Below are positions 21,293-28,496 of a stretch of 40,970 bases of DNA, piece by piece. The notes beneath the pieces were generated by a model. That model saw nothing but the letters and a program-made list of their open reading frames with translations, did not search any database and was not told where the DNA came from. Numbering within the stretch: position 1 is the first letter of the stretch; each line of letters opens with the position of its first letter. Position numbers and translations under genes: made by a program. Origin of the DNA: Candidatus Dojkabacteria bacterium (lineage in GTDB: Bacteria > Patescibacteriota > Dojkabacteria > SC72 > JAFGCJ01); contig JAFGCJ010000003.1 of assembly GCA_016932785.1 (NCBI GenBank), positions 1 through 40,970 on the forward strand. Direction: 5' to 3'.

Positions 21293-21751
21293 TTATACTT
21301 GCTTCTGTCTCCGCTTATCTCTTTGTTCCATATATTTACTTACCGCTCCAATAGTCGCTAGACCTGTAAATCCCGCAGGAACAAGAAGCCCACTTACGGC
21401 AAATCCCGCTGTAGCAACACCAAACAATACTCCCCAAAAAGCAGCATCTCTCATCTTGTACTCAGGAGATTTGACCCACGTTCCTGCATCTTCCTCAGAC
21501 ATACCCGTGTTCACCATGTCACGAACATCCCATTTTTCCATAATTCTTGAACATAGAGCGTCAAAACGATCAAGTACTGTATTAACCAGTGAAAGCGATG
21601 AACGAAAAAGTTCACCCGCAAGGTTGAGTACTTCAGTGGCAGAATCTACCACAAACGAATCTGAAACTGCGGTGACCTCTGAAGAGCCTCCCGCCTCTAC
21701 AATATCTACTCCTGGGGAGTCTATATTATCTCTATTTCCACCACCCATCAA
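21293..21751 (-). CDS. Hypothetical membrane protein, 152 aa
   Basis: An acidic N-terminal half is followed by a hydrophobic segment of one or two helices (about 104-135, AAFWGVLFGVATAGFAVSGLLV and what follows) and a strongly basic C-terminus (MEQRDKRRQKQV). The topology suggests a small inner-membrane protein with a cytoplasmic N-terminus. No family is recognised. It has its own strong promoter at 21792-21820. Confidence 0.6.
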   Translation of the reverse strand: MMGGGNRDNIDSPGVDIVEAGGSSEVTAVSDSFVVDSATEVLNLAGELFRSSLSLVNTVLDRFDALCSRIMEKWDVRDMVNTGMSEEDAGTWVKSPEYKMRDAAFWGVLFGVATAGFAVSGLLVPAGFTGLATIGAVSKYMEQRDKRRQKQV

Positions 21752-21791
21752 GAACAGTACCTAAAGTTAGCTACTAGCTGAAATATATCGA

Positions 21792-21820
21792 ATTATACCA
21801 TTAAATAAGGATTTATTCAA
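21792..21820 (-). promoter_or_regulatory. Promoter of the 152-aa membrane protein gene
   Basis: On the minus strand TTGAAT (21815-21820), 17 bp, TATAAT (21792-21797). A perfect 14-bp palindrome, AACAATATATTGTT (21823-21836), lies immediately upstream of the -35 and could be a binding site for a regulator. Confidence 0.7.
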
Positions 21821-22021
21821 AAAACAATATATTGTTCAAATCGTACAAAACACAAGGTGCAAGGGAAAAATGGTTGAGACTTCATTACCATCCAAAGAAA
21901 CAGCCTTCACCCTATAGCGTTACTTCCGCTGTCTCTCCCCGTTTTACTTACTGTAGAGAAACAAACTCTACAAGATCTTTGACAACCCTATACCCAGAAT
22001 TCACTGAAAGGATAACCTAAA

Positions 22022-22900
22022 ATGAACAAGAGACTTATCCCATTCCTTATCGTAGTGGCAGTATTTGTTTTGGTCTTAATCGCATTACTGACACTAGCCT
22101 CTCCACCCAGCAATGAGTTGGTGTGGGAGTGCAGCACTGGTGAAATGATTCTACCTAATGGTCTTCCAGACTTTGAACGTAAGACCGTCACGCCAGATAC
22201 GGTGTTCGAAACTCACGATTTTTCGACTGAGGATCACGCACTGGTGATTTATACCGTAGGTAAGGTGGATCCTGAACTAGTTGAAGTATCTCGATATTTC
22301 TTCGAGAGGTACATGGAGTTTCTATACTCTATGTACAACAAGCATGGCCTCAGCACTGAAAATATTGCACAGTGGGAAACACCTGATATAGCGGTAACCT
22401 TATGGGAGGAAACACTCTCGGCTAGACCGATGTTCGAGGATGATAGTGGCATTATGCCTCTGAATCCGGACATGAGAGTCCCAGATCAAAATGGGTTCCC
22501 AGTAGAAATTACCGATGGAGAAACCCTCCTTGCAGCAAAGGATATCTTCTGGGACTACATTCAGGGAAACGTTCTAGCAATTGGTGCCGTCTCTATCGAA
22601 GGCGACATGGTCGGCATTGCAGTAGATCTACAAGGATGCCGACATCCTGCTGTCAAGTACGCGATAGAAAACCCCAGCGACGTGTTCATCCTGGAATCGA
22701 ACCTCATCAACGAGGTTTCCGGGACATACAATGTCTGGGCCAGGCTGAACGATAAGGAGAACTATCATGTGATTGCTGACGATCTACTGGAAAAACATGG
22801 GTTCACAGAGACCTGTGGAACCCCAGAACATCTTATGGATGGAATATATCAGACGAGGCCTTCACCACGGCTATGCAAAAGGAGTATGAAGCATGGCTAG
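22022..22900 (+). CDS. Membrane-anchored extracytoplasmic protein, 3' end probably frameshifted
   Basis: A basic N-terminus and one helix (about 7-27, FLIVVAVFVLVLIALLTLAS) precede a soluble outside domain with no recognised family. An AAAGGA ribosome site lies 10 nt before the ATG. The last 20 codons look unnatural (RPSPRLCKRSMKHG). Reading two bases off from an ATATAT run near 22845 gives SDEAFTTAMQKEYEAWLAE and a TAA at 22918-22920, much more protein-like. A 2-bp slip (mutation or sequencing error) is likely, and the original gene would end at 22920. A terminator follows at 22951. Confidence 0.65.
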   Translation: MNKRLIPFLIVVAVFVLVLIALLTLASPPSNELVWECSTGEMILPNGLPDFERKTVTPDTVFETHDFSTEDHALVIYTVGKVDPELVEVSRYFFERYMEFLYSMYNKHGLSTENIAQWETPDIAVTLWEETLSARPMFEDDSGIMPLNPDMRVPDQNGFPVEITDGETLLAAKDIFWDYIQGNVLAIGAVSIEGDMVGIAVDLQGCRHPAVKYAIENPSDVFILESNLINEVSGTYNVWARLNDKENYHVIADDLLEKHGFTETCGTPEHLMDGIYQTRPSPRLCKRSMKHG

Positions 22901-22950
22901 CGGAGACTTCGGAAAATTAAACACCCCAGGTATAGGAAATGTCAAAAGAG

Positions 22951-22991
22951 GCGCACGTTTTCATTGTGAAATGCTGACGTGCGCTTTTTTC
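22951..22991 (+). terminator. Rho-independent terminator
   Basis: GCGCACGT (22951-22958) pairs with ACGTGCGC (22977-22984) and is followed by TTTTTT. It ends the transcript of the 22022 gene. Confidence 0.9.
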
Positions 22992-23025
22992 TTTAACTCA
23001 CATTAAGTCAACATCACGGAAAAAA

Positions 23026-23155
23026 TGGGCGCAGGTGGACGATGTTGGAAAATGGTTGAGATTCAATATTTATATTATTAAATTAAGGTTTGAGAGTGGT
23101 TCAAACGTTCTACATACTATAGGGCTTCAGATTCAATTGTGGTAAGTGGCCCGTC
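23026..23155 (+). repeat. Attachment-site-like repeat, copy A
   Basis: The 15-bp core TGGGCGCAGGTGGAC (23026-23040) is identical to the 3' end of tRNA-Ile(UAU) at 31182-31196. It is followed by GATGTTGGAAA and about 100 bp of weaker similarity to copy B (24561 onward), including ATTCAATATTT and TACTATAGG. It is preceded by AAAAAA, as copy B is. It is best explained as the end of an older insertion at the same tRNA. Confidence 0.7.
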
Positions 23156-23202
23156 AGAAATCATCATTCCTTATTATTTTTATAACCGGATGTCGTCGCT
23201 TA

Positions 23203-23231
23203 TTGATACCATTTCTTCGGCGTGCTATAAT
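23203..23231 (+). promoter_or_regulatory. Strong promoter with attenuated leader
   Basis: TTGATA (23203-23208), 17 bp, TATAAT (23226-23231). It drives a leader of about 110 nt before the gene at 23350 that contains a terminator-like hairpin at 23265-23313. Confidence 0.75.
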
Positions 23232-23264
23232 ACTATAGGACTTGCACAATAGGGTGCACTTACC

Positions 23265-23313
23265 TTCAAACCGGTCAATATGCCGAGAGGCTATTCCGGT
23301 TTGAAAGCTTTTT
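23265..23313 (+). terminator. Terminator-like hairpin inside a 5' leader (attenuator candidate)
   Basis: TTCAAACCGG (23265-23274) pairs with CCGGTTTGAA (23296-23305). Inside, AATA/TATT and GCC/GGC continue the stem to a GAGA tetraloop. AGCTTTTT follows. It lies between a strong promoter and the ribosome site of the next gene, so it could control read-through, or end a short RNA. Confidence 0.6.
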
Positions 23314-23349
23314 AACAGCTGAATAACGAAATACAAAAGGAGAAAAGCG

Positions 23350-23964
23350 ATGAAAAACAGAGCACTAATACTAATTGGAGTTGTTTTGGTAGCAATTTTA
23401 GCGATATGGGGTGTCTTATCAATAATCCAGAATCCATCAGGAACCACGGCATCTCTATCTCAGGAACCGGTACATCTAGAAAGCGGAGAAGTTTACACAT
23501 GGACATCTCCGAGTGAAATACAGGTGGTATTCGTCTCAGAAGTTGGGGTTACCTTATACCCCGACAACTTTGACCACCTCGAGTTTACAGACCAGAATCC
23601 TGAGATAGACATAATATACGTCTATCTCAAAGACTCCTATGGCTTCATGGGAAACGAGGAGGTACCCTATCCAAACGGGCACCTCGGAGTGACCATGTAT
23701 GACAGGTACAACGGAGTCTTGCAAAACATCGAAGTCAGGATCGCAGTAAGTGCATTCACGTCGTTCCCCCAATTGTACACAAGGCTGGACGATGTGACCG
23801 AGGTCACACCACTTGTGGACTTGAATGCAGTGCTGATTGAAGAGCTATGGCACAGCTTTAGGGGAGACCATTACGAAGGAGACGACGAGCTAAGTATGAA
23901 AGTGAACCTTGCATACGCGCAAAATCCAGACTTCATAATAATAAGACCCGACAGTTTACAATGA
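23350..23964 (+). CDS. Membrane-anchored or secreted protein with an EELWH motif
   Basis: An AAAGGAGAA ribosome site precedes the ATG. A single N-terminal helix (about 7-27) anchors or exports a domain of about 175 aa. No family is recognised. Near residues 165-172 the sequence IEELWHSF resembles the zinc-protease helix HExxH with the first histidine replaced by glutamate; downstream residues do not show a clear third ligand, so I do not call it a protease. It lies in the 23026-24560 segment bounded by two attachment-like repeats. Its base composition is richer in G+C than the element to its right. Confidence 0.65.
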   Translation: MKNRALILIGVVLVAILAIWGVLSIIQNPSGTTASLSQEPVHLESGEVYTWTSPSEIQVVFVSEVGVTLYPDNFDHLEFTDQNPEIDIIYVYLKDSYGFMGNEEVPYPNGHLGVTMYDRYNGVLQNIEVRIAVSAFTSFPQLYTRLDDVTEVTPLVDLNAVLIEELWHSFRGDHYEGDDELSMKVNLAYAQNPDFIIIRPDSLQ

Positions 23965-23976
23965 ACATCTCTCTGT

Positions 23977-24015
23977 GGGGCCACCCTCCATCCAGATCAC
24001 CAGGAGGGTGGCCCC
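23977..24015. repeat. Perfect 13-bp GC-rich inverted repeat
   Basis: GGGGCCACCCTCC (23977-23989) pairs perfectly with GGAGGGTGGCCCC (24003-24015) around a 13-nt loop. It follows the stop of the 23350 gene by about 12 nt but has C's, not T's, after it. It may still stop or stabilise transcripts from either side. Confidence 0.7.
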
Positions 24016-24089
24016 CCCCGAAATTTCGTTATTCAGCTCATCTTTAGGAAACAAATTTCCTATTATTATAATATTCAGAATCCTCATCA

Positions 24090-24536
24090 CTATACTGACT
24101 TCTTTATACTGACTGAATCAGAAACTATTTCCAGAATTTTACTGGAGAGAGAAGACAAATCTTTCGTCTTCACTTTTTTTCCAAAATCAGTATAGAAATA
24201 CTCGTGGTATTTATTAGAATACTTAATGTTTACGGAATTAAGAAGATTAAAATCTCTTTTGTTAAGAGCAGGAAATGAATACTCCAATTTTGAATATTTA
24301 TATAACTGCTCAAGATCATGACCAAACTCTTTCAACTTTTTTTCATCTTTTATACCAAATTCCCAGAGATACACCTTAAAAGCAAGCTCGATTGAATGAC
24401 AATACAAGTACTGAATAACCGAAAGATGACCTGCTTTACCTAATCTTAGAAATTCTGCTGAGCTATAAAATCCTCTTGCCCTCTTTAGCATCCCCTTACT
24501 GGAAATTCTCCCAAGTGTATAAATAACAGCTCCCAT
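24090..24536 (-). CDS. HEPN-like protein, about 148 aa
   Basis: The helical pattern with YCHSIELAFKVYLWEFG and, about 20 residues on, FGHDLEQLYKYS is typical of small HEPN-domain proteins. These often act as RNases or as partners of nucleotidyltransferases in toxin-antitoxin and defence systems. A clear RX4-6H catalytic motif is not obvious. The frame extends upstream to 24668, but those codons run through the attachment-like repeat at 24561, so I take the ATG at 24536. No nucleotidyltransferase partner is adjacent. It lies inside the 23026-24560 insertion segment. Confidence 0.6.
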   Translation of the reverse strand: MGAVIYTLGRISSKGMLKRARGFYSSAEFLRLGKAGHLSVIQYLYCHSIELAFKVYLWEFGIKDEKKLKEFGHDLEQLYKYSKLEYSFPALNKRDFNLLNSVNIKYSNKYHEYFYTDFGKKVKTKDLSSLSSKILEIVSDSVSIKKSV

Positions 24537-24560
24537 CTGAAAGTGTTTCTGATTAAAAAA

Positions 24561-24690
24561 TGGGCGCAGGTGGACGATGTTGGAAAGTTTTTTAAATTCA
24601 ATATTTGTACTGTTATACCAGTGTTTCAAAGCAATCATATGAGACCATGTACTATAGGATAGTGGCATAAATTGGGATAAGTAGCCACTT
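24561..24690 (+). repeat. Attachment-site-like repeat, copy B (left end of the intact element)
   Basis: The core TGGGCGCAGGTGGAC (24561-24575) is followed by GATGTTGGAAA and flanking similarity to copy A. It is identical over 15 bp to the tRNA-Ile(UAU) 3' end that bounds the element on the right. The flank should contain recombinase binding sequences. Confidence 0.75.
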
Positions 24691-24705
24691 TATAATATCC
24701 AGTTC

Positions 24706-24714
24706 TGATATAAT
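24706..24714 (+). promoter_or_regulatory. Extended -10 promoter, leaderless
   Basis: TGA followed by TATAAT (24709-24714). The predicted +1 is at 24721, one base before the ATG at 24722. The -35 (CACTTT) is poor, which fits an extended -10 promoter. Confidence 0.55.
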
Positions 24715-24721
24715 TTGTTTA

Positions 24722-25489
24722 ATGGGAAAAGACTCCAAAATTAAAGTAATTGTCGAGAAATTCTCCAAGTTGGCAACGAGCCAGTTTATGGTTGGAATTA
24801 TCCTAGGAGCTCTATCTTCTATTCTTGTCAACTTTTTCACGGTACAATATGAGAAATATACTTCCTTTTCCTCATACAGAAATGCTCTAGTATCAGAGAT
24901 CAACTCAAACCTTGAAATTATTAACAAAGGTGATAATGAGGAACTAACATTCCGAGGCAATTTTCTAGATGATACATGGCACGCCGGTCTTCAAACTGGT
25001 CAGGTATATCTCCTCGAAGACAATACAATATTAGCATTACAGGATTTATATTCCGAAATAGGTAGAGAAAACGACTTCAGGCAAATTCAAAACGAAAACG
25101 TATGGGGGATGTTCTTTGATGGATTTAAAGATGCTGGACATGTCACCTACTATGAAGAAGCTCTGGATAGTAAGAAATTATCTCCAACTGAACAAGAAGA
25201 ATACAAAGAAAAACTTTATCTGTATGACGAGGAATCTGATATAACCTTACGAACGATTGATGAAGCAAACAATGCTTTTCTAGGTCACTACAGTTCGAAT
25301 AATACTCTTCTAGAAGAAAAGCTTAAAGCCACCAAAAGAATCATCCTAGATGACAGAAGAACCGAAATTAGTATTCTGAAAATTATTGTATTACCTATCC
25401 TAATTCTTATTTTAACGGCATTTACAATATTAATAGCAAGGGCTTCTCTCACAATACTAAGACATAAAAATGCAAATCAAGTAATTTAG
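24722..25489 (+). CDS. Two-helix membrane protein, 255 aa
   Basis: It has one membrane helix near the N-terminus (about 22-39, MVGIILGALSSILVNFF) and one near the C-terminus (about 223-245, IIVLPILILILTAFTILIA). A soluble, mostly helical acidic domain of about 180 residues lies between. I recognise no family. It is the first gene inside the left end of the element and faces the three-gene reverse cassette. Such bitopic proteins occur in phage-exclusion and abortive-infection systems, but that is only analogy. Confidence 0.65.
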   Translation: MGKDSKIKVIVEKFSKLATSQFMVGIILGALSSILVNFFTVQYEKYTSFSSYRNALVSEINSNLEIINKGDNEELTFRGNFLDDTWHAGLQTGQVYLLEDNTILALQDLYSEIGRENDFRQIQNENVWGMFFDGFKDAGHVTYYEEALDSKKLSPTEQEEYKEKLYLYDEESDITLRTIDEANNAFLGHYSSNNTLLEEKLKATKRIILDDRRTEISILKIIVLPILILILTAFTILIARASLTILRHKNANQVI

Positions 25490-25517
25490 GTGACGTCACT
25501 CTTCAGTCACAGGAAAT

Positions 25518-26150
25518 CTAATAAATACTATCCCCATCATTGGACTTAAGGCCATCCTTAAATGCCTTTAGCCAGACCTTATCTTTTTCCTTGAAAATCT
25601 TCTCTCTCCAGAAATTTAATAACTCGACAAAATCCTCAAAATAATCCTTGTAAGCCATTCCTAAACGTCCGTCCTTTAGCTGCCCAATGGCAATTGACCC
25701 TTCACCAACAGTATCTCTAGCAATGACAGAACCCAGCTTCAGCTCCGTTCTTCCATCAGTCATTAACAGAGCAGGTTTAACAAAGTACTCATGAACAATG
25801 CCACAACGAAACACTGAATATATATCGTTCTTTTTACCAAAAAGAGAAATTAGCATATCATTAAAAAGTCTATACCTAAATGATGGACGATCCATTCGGC
25901 ACAGAAATCTCATGAATCTATCTCTACAAGAATCTCTATCAGTATGGTCTGATAGTATTGGCATCAACTTCCCAAGAAACTCGGTGCCACACATGAGTCC
26001 GAGAGGCACAAGATACTTAGCCTCCGCATCAATCCCTTTCACTAAATCAGCATAGATAATCCCTCCCTCAATACCGTCATAGATAACTCCATCAAAAAAA
26101 TCTTCAACCGACATGTTAAGACACGGTTCTTGATTAATAGTTTTATTCAT
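25518..26150 (-). CDS. Hypothetical protein with RX4H (HEPN-like) motif
   Basis: I do not recognise the family. Near the middle, LFNDMLISLFGKK is followed about 10 residues later by FRCGIVHEYF. That contains R-x4-H, the catalytic spacing of HEPN ribonucleases, in a helix-rich context. The frame could start at 26213, but the ATG at 26150 is preceded by a GGGA and gives a more normal N-terminus (MNKTINQEP). It is the last gene of a three-gene minus-strand set (27104 to 25518), 81 nt after the DUF3800 gene. HEPN assignment is inference. Confidence 0.6.
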   Translation of the reverse strand: MNKTINQEPCLNMSVEDFFDGVIYDGIEGGIIYADLVKGIDAEAKYLVPLGLMCGTEFLGKLMPILSDHTDRDSCRDRFMRFLCRMDRPSFRYRLFNDMLISLFGKKNDIYSVFRCGIVHEYFVKPALLMTDGRTELKLGSVIARDTVGEGSIAIGQLKDGRLGMAYKDYFEDFVELLNFWREKIFKEKDKVWLKAFKDGLKSNDGDSIY

Positions 26151-26231
26151 ATTCCCTATAAACCTCAAAATTAATACCTGTAGAAAAATACAAGTCCTAC
26201 AAAGTAAGAACACATTTATTCCTACCTTTTC

Positions 26232-26897
26232 CTAGGACTTTTCATCAGGATCAAAAAGCTGAATTTTCCTTTCAAAAAGCTTAGGAAACGCATCTGGTCT
26301 GTAATCTAGAGGAATACAACCGTTTAACTCAACAAGATAATCCACAACACATTTTTGTTCCTTATTTAAAGAGTTGCTATTTACTCTGTTCCTTACCGCA
26401 CCAGTAATAACATCAGAGATCTGTAATCCCGATATGACATGAGATACACCTTGATCACAAAAATCAAGATCAAAATAAAACTTCTTATCTTTGGGTGCCT
26501 CCTCCTTAACCTTTTTTATAATTTCCTCTCTTCCAAAACTGGAATCATTATCAAAAAGAACATAAAACGGCTCATCTACAAAATTCTCTTCATTGTATAT
26601 TTTCCACACAACTGTACGAATAAGATAATACGCAATATTATATTTATACTTTTCAATTCTATAACATACTGAATGATAAGTAACTTCTTTATCAGCAAGA
26701 GTATCTCCAAGAAGAGCAATATATGACTCATAATTCTTATCGATGTTAGTCCACTTTACTTCTCCAAAAATCTTTGTCTCAATCCGTCTTTTTGTAAATA
26801 ATCTTTCAAATTCCGGGACCTTGTTAAAGGGTACCAAAATACCGCCCAAGACACTTATGCCTTTAGAATCTTTGGATTCATCAAGAAACAAAAACAT
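26232..26897 (-). CDS. DUF3800 family protein
   Basis: It starts with the family signature MFLFLDESKDS followed by LGGILVPF. The DES-type acidic start, a mid-protein YVLFDNDSSFG and the later QISDVITGAVRNR helix match DUF3800, a predicted RNase-H-like fold common in mobile elements. At 221 aa it is complete. Its ATG directly abuts the TAA of the upstream 68-aa gene (TAAATG), so the two are translationally coupled. It is probably a nuclease-like effector or regulator; biochemical function for the family is not well settled. Confidence 0.8.
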   Translation of the reverse strand: MFLFLDESKDSKGISVLGGILVPFNKVPEFERLFTKRRIETKIFGEVKWTNIDKNYESYIALLGDTLADKEVTYHSVCYRIEKYKYNIAYYLIRTVVWKIYNEENFVDEPFYVLFDNDSSFGREEIIKKVKEEAPKDKKFYFDLDFCDQGVSHVISGLQISDVITGAVRNRVNSNSLNKEQKCVVDYLVELNGCIPLDYRPDAFPKLFERKIQLFDPDEKS

Positions 26898-27104
26898 TTA
26901 TTCTTGTTCTACTTTCTTCTTTATACTTTCAACTAATAAATACTCTCTTTTGACACCATCTGGAAGATCGTTCTTTGACCTGGGAAAGGGTATCATTATC
27001 TTAACAATCTGAGACTCCAGAAGACCACTCAAATAGTCTTTCTCATTTTTTGTAATCTCTATTTTTCGTATTTTTTCTTCTTTACCGCCAGAATCTTTTT
27101 TCAT
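26898..27104 (-). CDS. Small charged protein, 68 aa, coupled to DUF3800
   Basis: It is very rich in lysine and glutamate at both ends, with a short hydrophobic centre (SGLLESQIVKIMIPFPR). There is no recognised domain. It has the size and position (first gene, zero spacing) expected of an antitoxin or accessory subunit for the following DUF3800 protein, but no DNA-binding motif is visible. A possible promoter on the minus strand is TTGTGA, 16 bp, TGTAAT within 27105-27160. Confidence 0.55.
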   Translation of the reverse strand: MKKDSGGKEEKIRKIEITKNEKDYLSGLLESQIVKIMIPFPRSKNDLPDGVKREYLLVESIKKKVEQE

Positions 27105-27245
27105 CTTTATTCAAACTAATAATTTATTACACCACAGTATCATATTATCACAATTTGAAATATTTATACTTAATCAAGAATTTTATTCTCAATTTCGGCT
27201 GTCTATGGGGTGCCCTGTACAAAGAAACGTTAAGGCTGAACTCAG

Positions 27246-27254
27246 TGTTATAAT
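27246..27254 (+). promoter_or_regulatory. Extended -10 promoter for the rightward element genes
   Basis: TGT plus TATAAT (27249-27254) lies about 30 nt before the ATG at 27285. The -35 is not convincing. Confidence 0.45.
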
Positions 27255-27284
27255 AAGCACACTTACATTCATCTACAAAACCTC

Positions 27285-27608
27285 ATGCTTAAAAGAGAAT
27301 ATAAAAACACAAGTAAGCACGGCACAGGAGGACAAACTCTTAAATCTCTTTCTAATGAAGTTTTTTTCTCCTTTTTCGATAAAGAAAAAATTGAAAAGGT
27401 TTGTCAGGTCATGTACAAGAAAGCTCTTGATGGTGATATTAGAGCTTGTAAGGACATTCTTAATCGGGCGCTTGGTAAACCTACAGAACAAACCGAATCC
27501 TTTTCGGAAACGACATTCAGAGATGTCACAATCTCCTCGTACCTTGATAAGTTCAAGAAGCTACCACTGGAAGAACAAATCGAAATAGCCGGAAGTCCCG
27601 CATCATAA
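27285..27608 (+). CDS. Phage-type small protein, terminase small subunit/DUF5681-like
   Basis: The central segment, KKALDGDIRACKDILNRALGKPTEQ in part, matches the pattern (GDxRAxKxxLDRxxGKP) seen in DUF5681-type and terminase small-subunit-like proteins next to phage packaging genes. The N-terminus resembles their STxFQxGxSGNP lead (HGTGGQTLK) only loosely. At 107 aa it is short. No large terminase follows here, so it may regulate transcription or be a leftover of a phage ancestor. Confidence 0.5.
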   Translation: MLKREYKNTSKHGTGGQTLKSLSNEVFFSFFDKEKIEKVCQVMYKKALDGDIRACKDILNRALGKPTEQTESFSETTFRDVTISSYLDKFKKLPLEEQIEIAGSPAS

Positions 27609-27619
27609 AAAACTGATTC

Positions 27620-27628
27620 TGCTATAAT
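27620..27628 (+). promoter_or_regulatory. Extended -10 promoter before interleaved-repeat leader 1
   Basis: TGC plus TATAAT (27623-27628). The predicted +1 at about 27635 lies 8 nt before the first arm of the leader structure. Confidence 0.55.
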
Positions 27629-27642
27629 TGGTTTAGTAACTT

Positions 27643-27691
27643 AACAGGGCCAAATCACCCACGTTTGCGGTCCTGTTAGCGTGGGTGGTTT
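27643..27691 (+). promoter_or_regulatory. Interleaved inverted-repeat leader 1 (switch or pseudoknot)
   Basis: Two inverted repeats interleave. IR1 is AACAGGGCC (27643-27651) with GGTCCTGTT (27669-27677), 9 bp with one G-U. IR2 is AAATCACCCACG (27652-27663) with CGTGGGTGGTTT (27680-27691), 12 bp with one G-U. The left arms abut, the loop is 5 nt and the right arms are 2 nt apart. Both cannot form fully at once, so the leader should be bistable or form a partial pseudoknot. It ends 10 nt before the ATG at 27702. Leader 2 at 29586 has the same layout. Confidence 0.65.
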
Positions 27692-27701
27692 CTTAGCAGC
27701 A

Positions 27702-28433
27702 ATGAGGAAAAAGCATCTCAAGATAGAAATAAGACTGGTAGGCTATGATATTACCAAAAGCAAGAAACTTAAAGAGCATATTGATAAAGATTTTATTTCC
27801 CAAATACACGCTCTAGAAGTAACTGATTCCTTTGTTCAGGAAATACTTAAACTAAGGAAAAAACACGATATACCCATTGACGGATACTCCTTTGAGGAAT
27901 ATCAGAAAAACAAAGGTCAACTACTAGATAAAATTGCAGAGCTTACAGCAGATATTCACATCAACTTTCCTAAAAAATTCCTAATAAACGAAACAATTAA
28001 AAACCGTATCCCCGATATCGTTTTAGCTAACTTTATATATGCTCCAGGACAGGCCATTTATATTGAGTCAAAAGGATTACCCCTCCCGACTCAAAGATCT
28101 AGGTCACGTTACAATGTAAAAATTATCATCGAGAAGAGAGTAAGCCCATATCAAATACAAAAGTTTATAAAAGAAAACAGTGAAATTATAAGATCAGCAA
28201 TAGAAAATAGCATCCCCGACACTCCAAATCTTTTTATATCTGAACGAGATTATAAGATAATAGATCTAAGGGACAACAAAAAGAAAAAATTTCGTGAAAT
28301 AGCGGAGGAACTAGATAATTCCCATCCCGACCCTAAAACGTATAAAGGTGATACCAATGAGGATTCCACGAAAACAGCCTACCACGATGCGAAGAAACGA
28401 TTGAAAAATATTATTCAAAAAGAAAAAACGTAA
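27702..28433 (+). CDS. Element protein with apparent C-terminal HTH, about 243 aa
   Basis: The N-terminal 170 residues are unrecognised. The C-terminus, RDYKIIDLRDNKKKKFREIAEEL then TAYHDAKKRL in part, follows a sigma-like helix-turn-helix pattern found at the end of phage and plasmid regulators, so DNA binding is likely. The frame opens with a GTG at 27681, but that lies inside the leader structure. The ATG at 27702, just beyond it, gives MRKKHLKIEIR and is preferred. No Shine-Dalgarno site is visible. The stop codon falls inside the inverted repeat at 28427. Confidence 0.6.
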   Translation: MRKKHLKIEIRLVGYDITKSKKLKEHIDKDFISQIHALEVTDSFVQEILKLRKKHDIPIDGYSFEEYQKNKGQLLDKIAELTADIHINFPKKFLINETIKNRIPDIVLANFIYAPGQAIYIESKGLPLPTQRSRSRYNVKIIIEKRVSPYQIQKFIKENSEIIRSAIENSIPDTPNLFISERDYKIIDLRDNKKKKFREIAEELDNSHPDPKTYKGDTNEDSTKTAYHDAKKRLKNIIQKEKT

Positions 28434-28465
28434 GAAAATGTCAATGTAAGTTTTCTTACGTTGAC
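28427..28465 (+). promoter_or_regulatory. Two alternative hairpins sharing one arm
   Basis: AACGTAAGAAAA (28427-28438) can pair with TTTTCTTACGTT (28451-28462), 12 bp. Alternatively GTCAATGTAAG (28440-28450) pairs with CTTACGTTGAC (28455-28465), 11 bp with one G-U and a TTTT loop. The right arms overlap, so the hairpins exclude each other. It sits between two element genes, over the stop codon of the first. Confidence 0.6.
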
Positions 28466-28496
28466 TCATAGTCACAGACATCCTATTCCTTTCGTG

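Noticed and set aside
23350-23964. Zinc metalloprotease assignment from EELWH
   Set aside because: The first histidine of HExxH is missing and no third ligand is evident.
24537-24668. N-terminal extension of the HEPN-like gene
   Set aside because: The codons run through the attachment-like repeat; the ATG at 24536 gives a normal HEPN-size protein.
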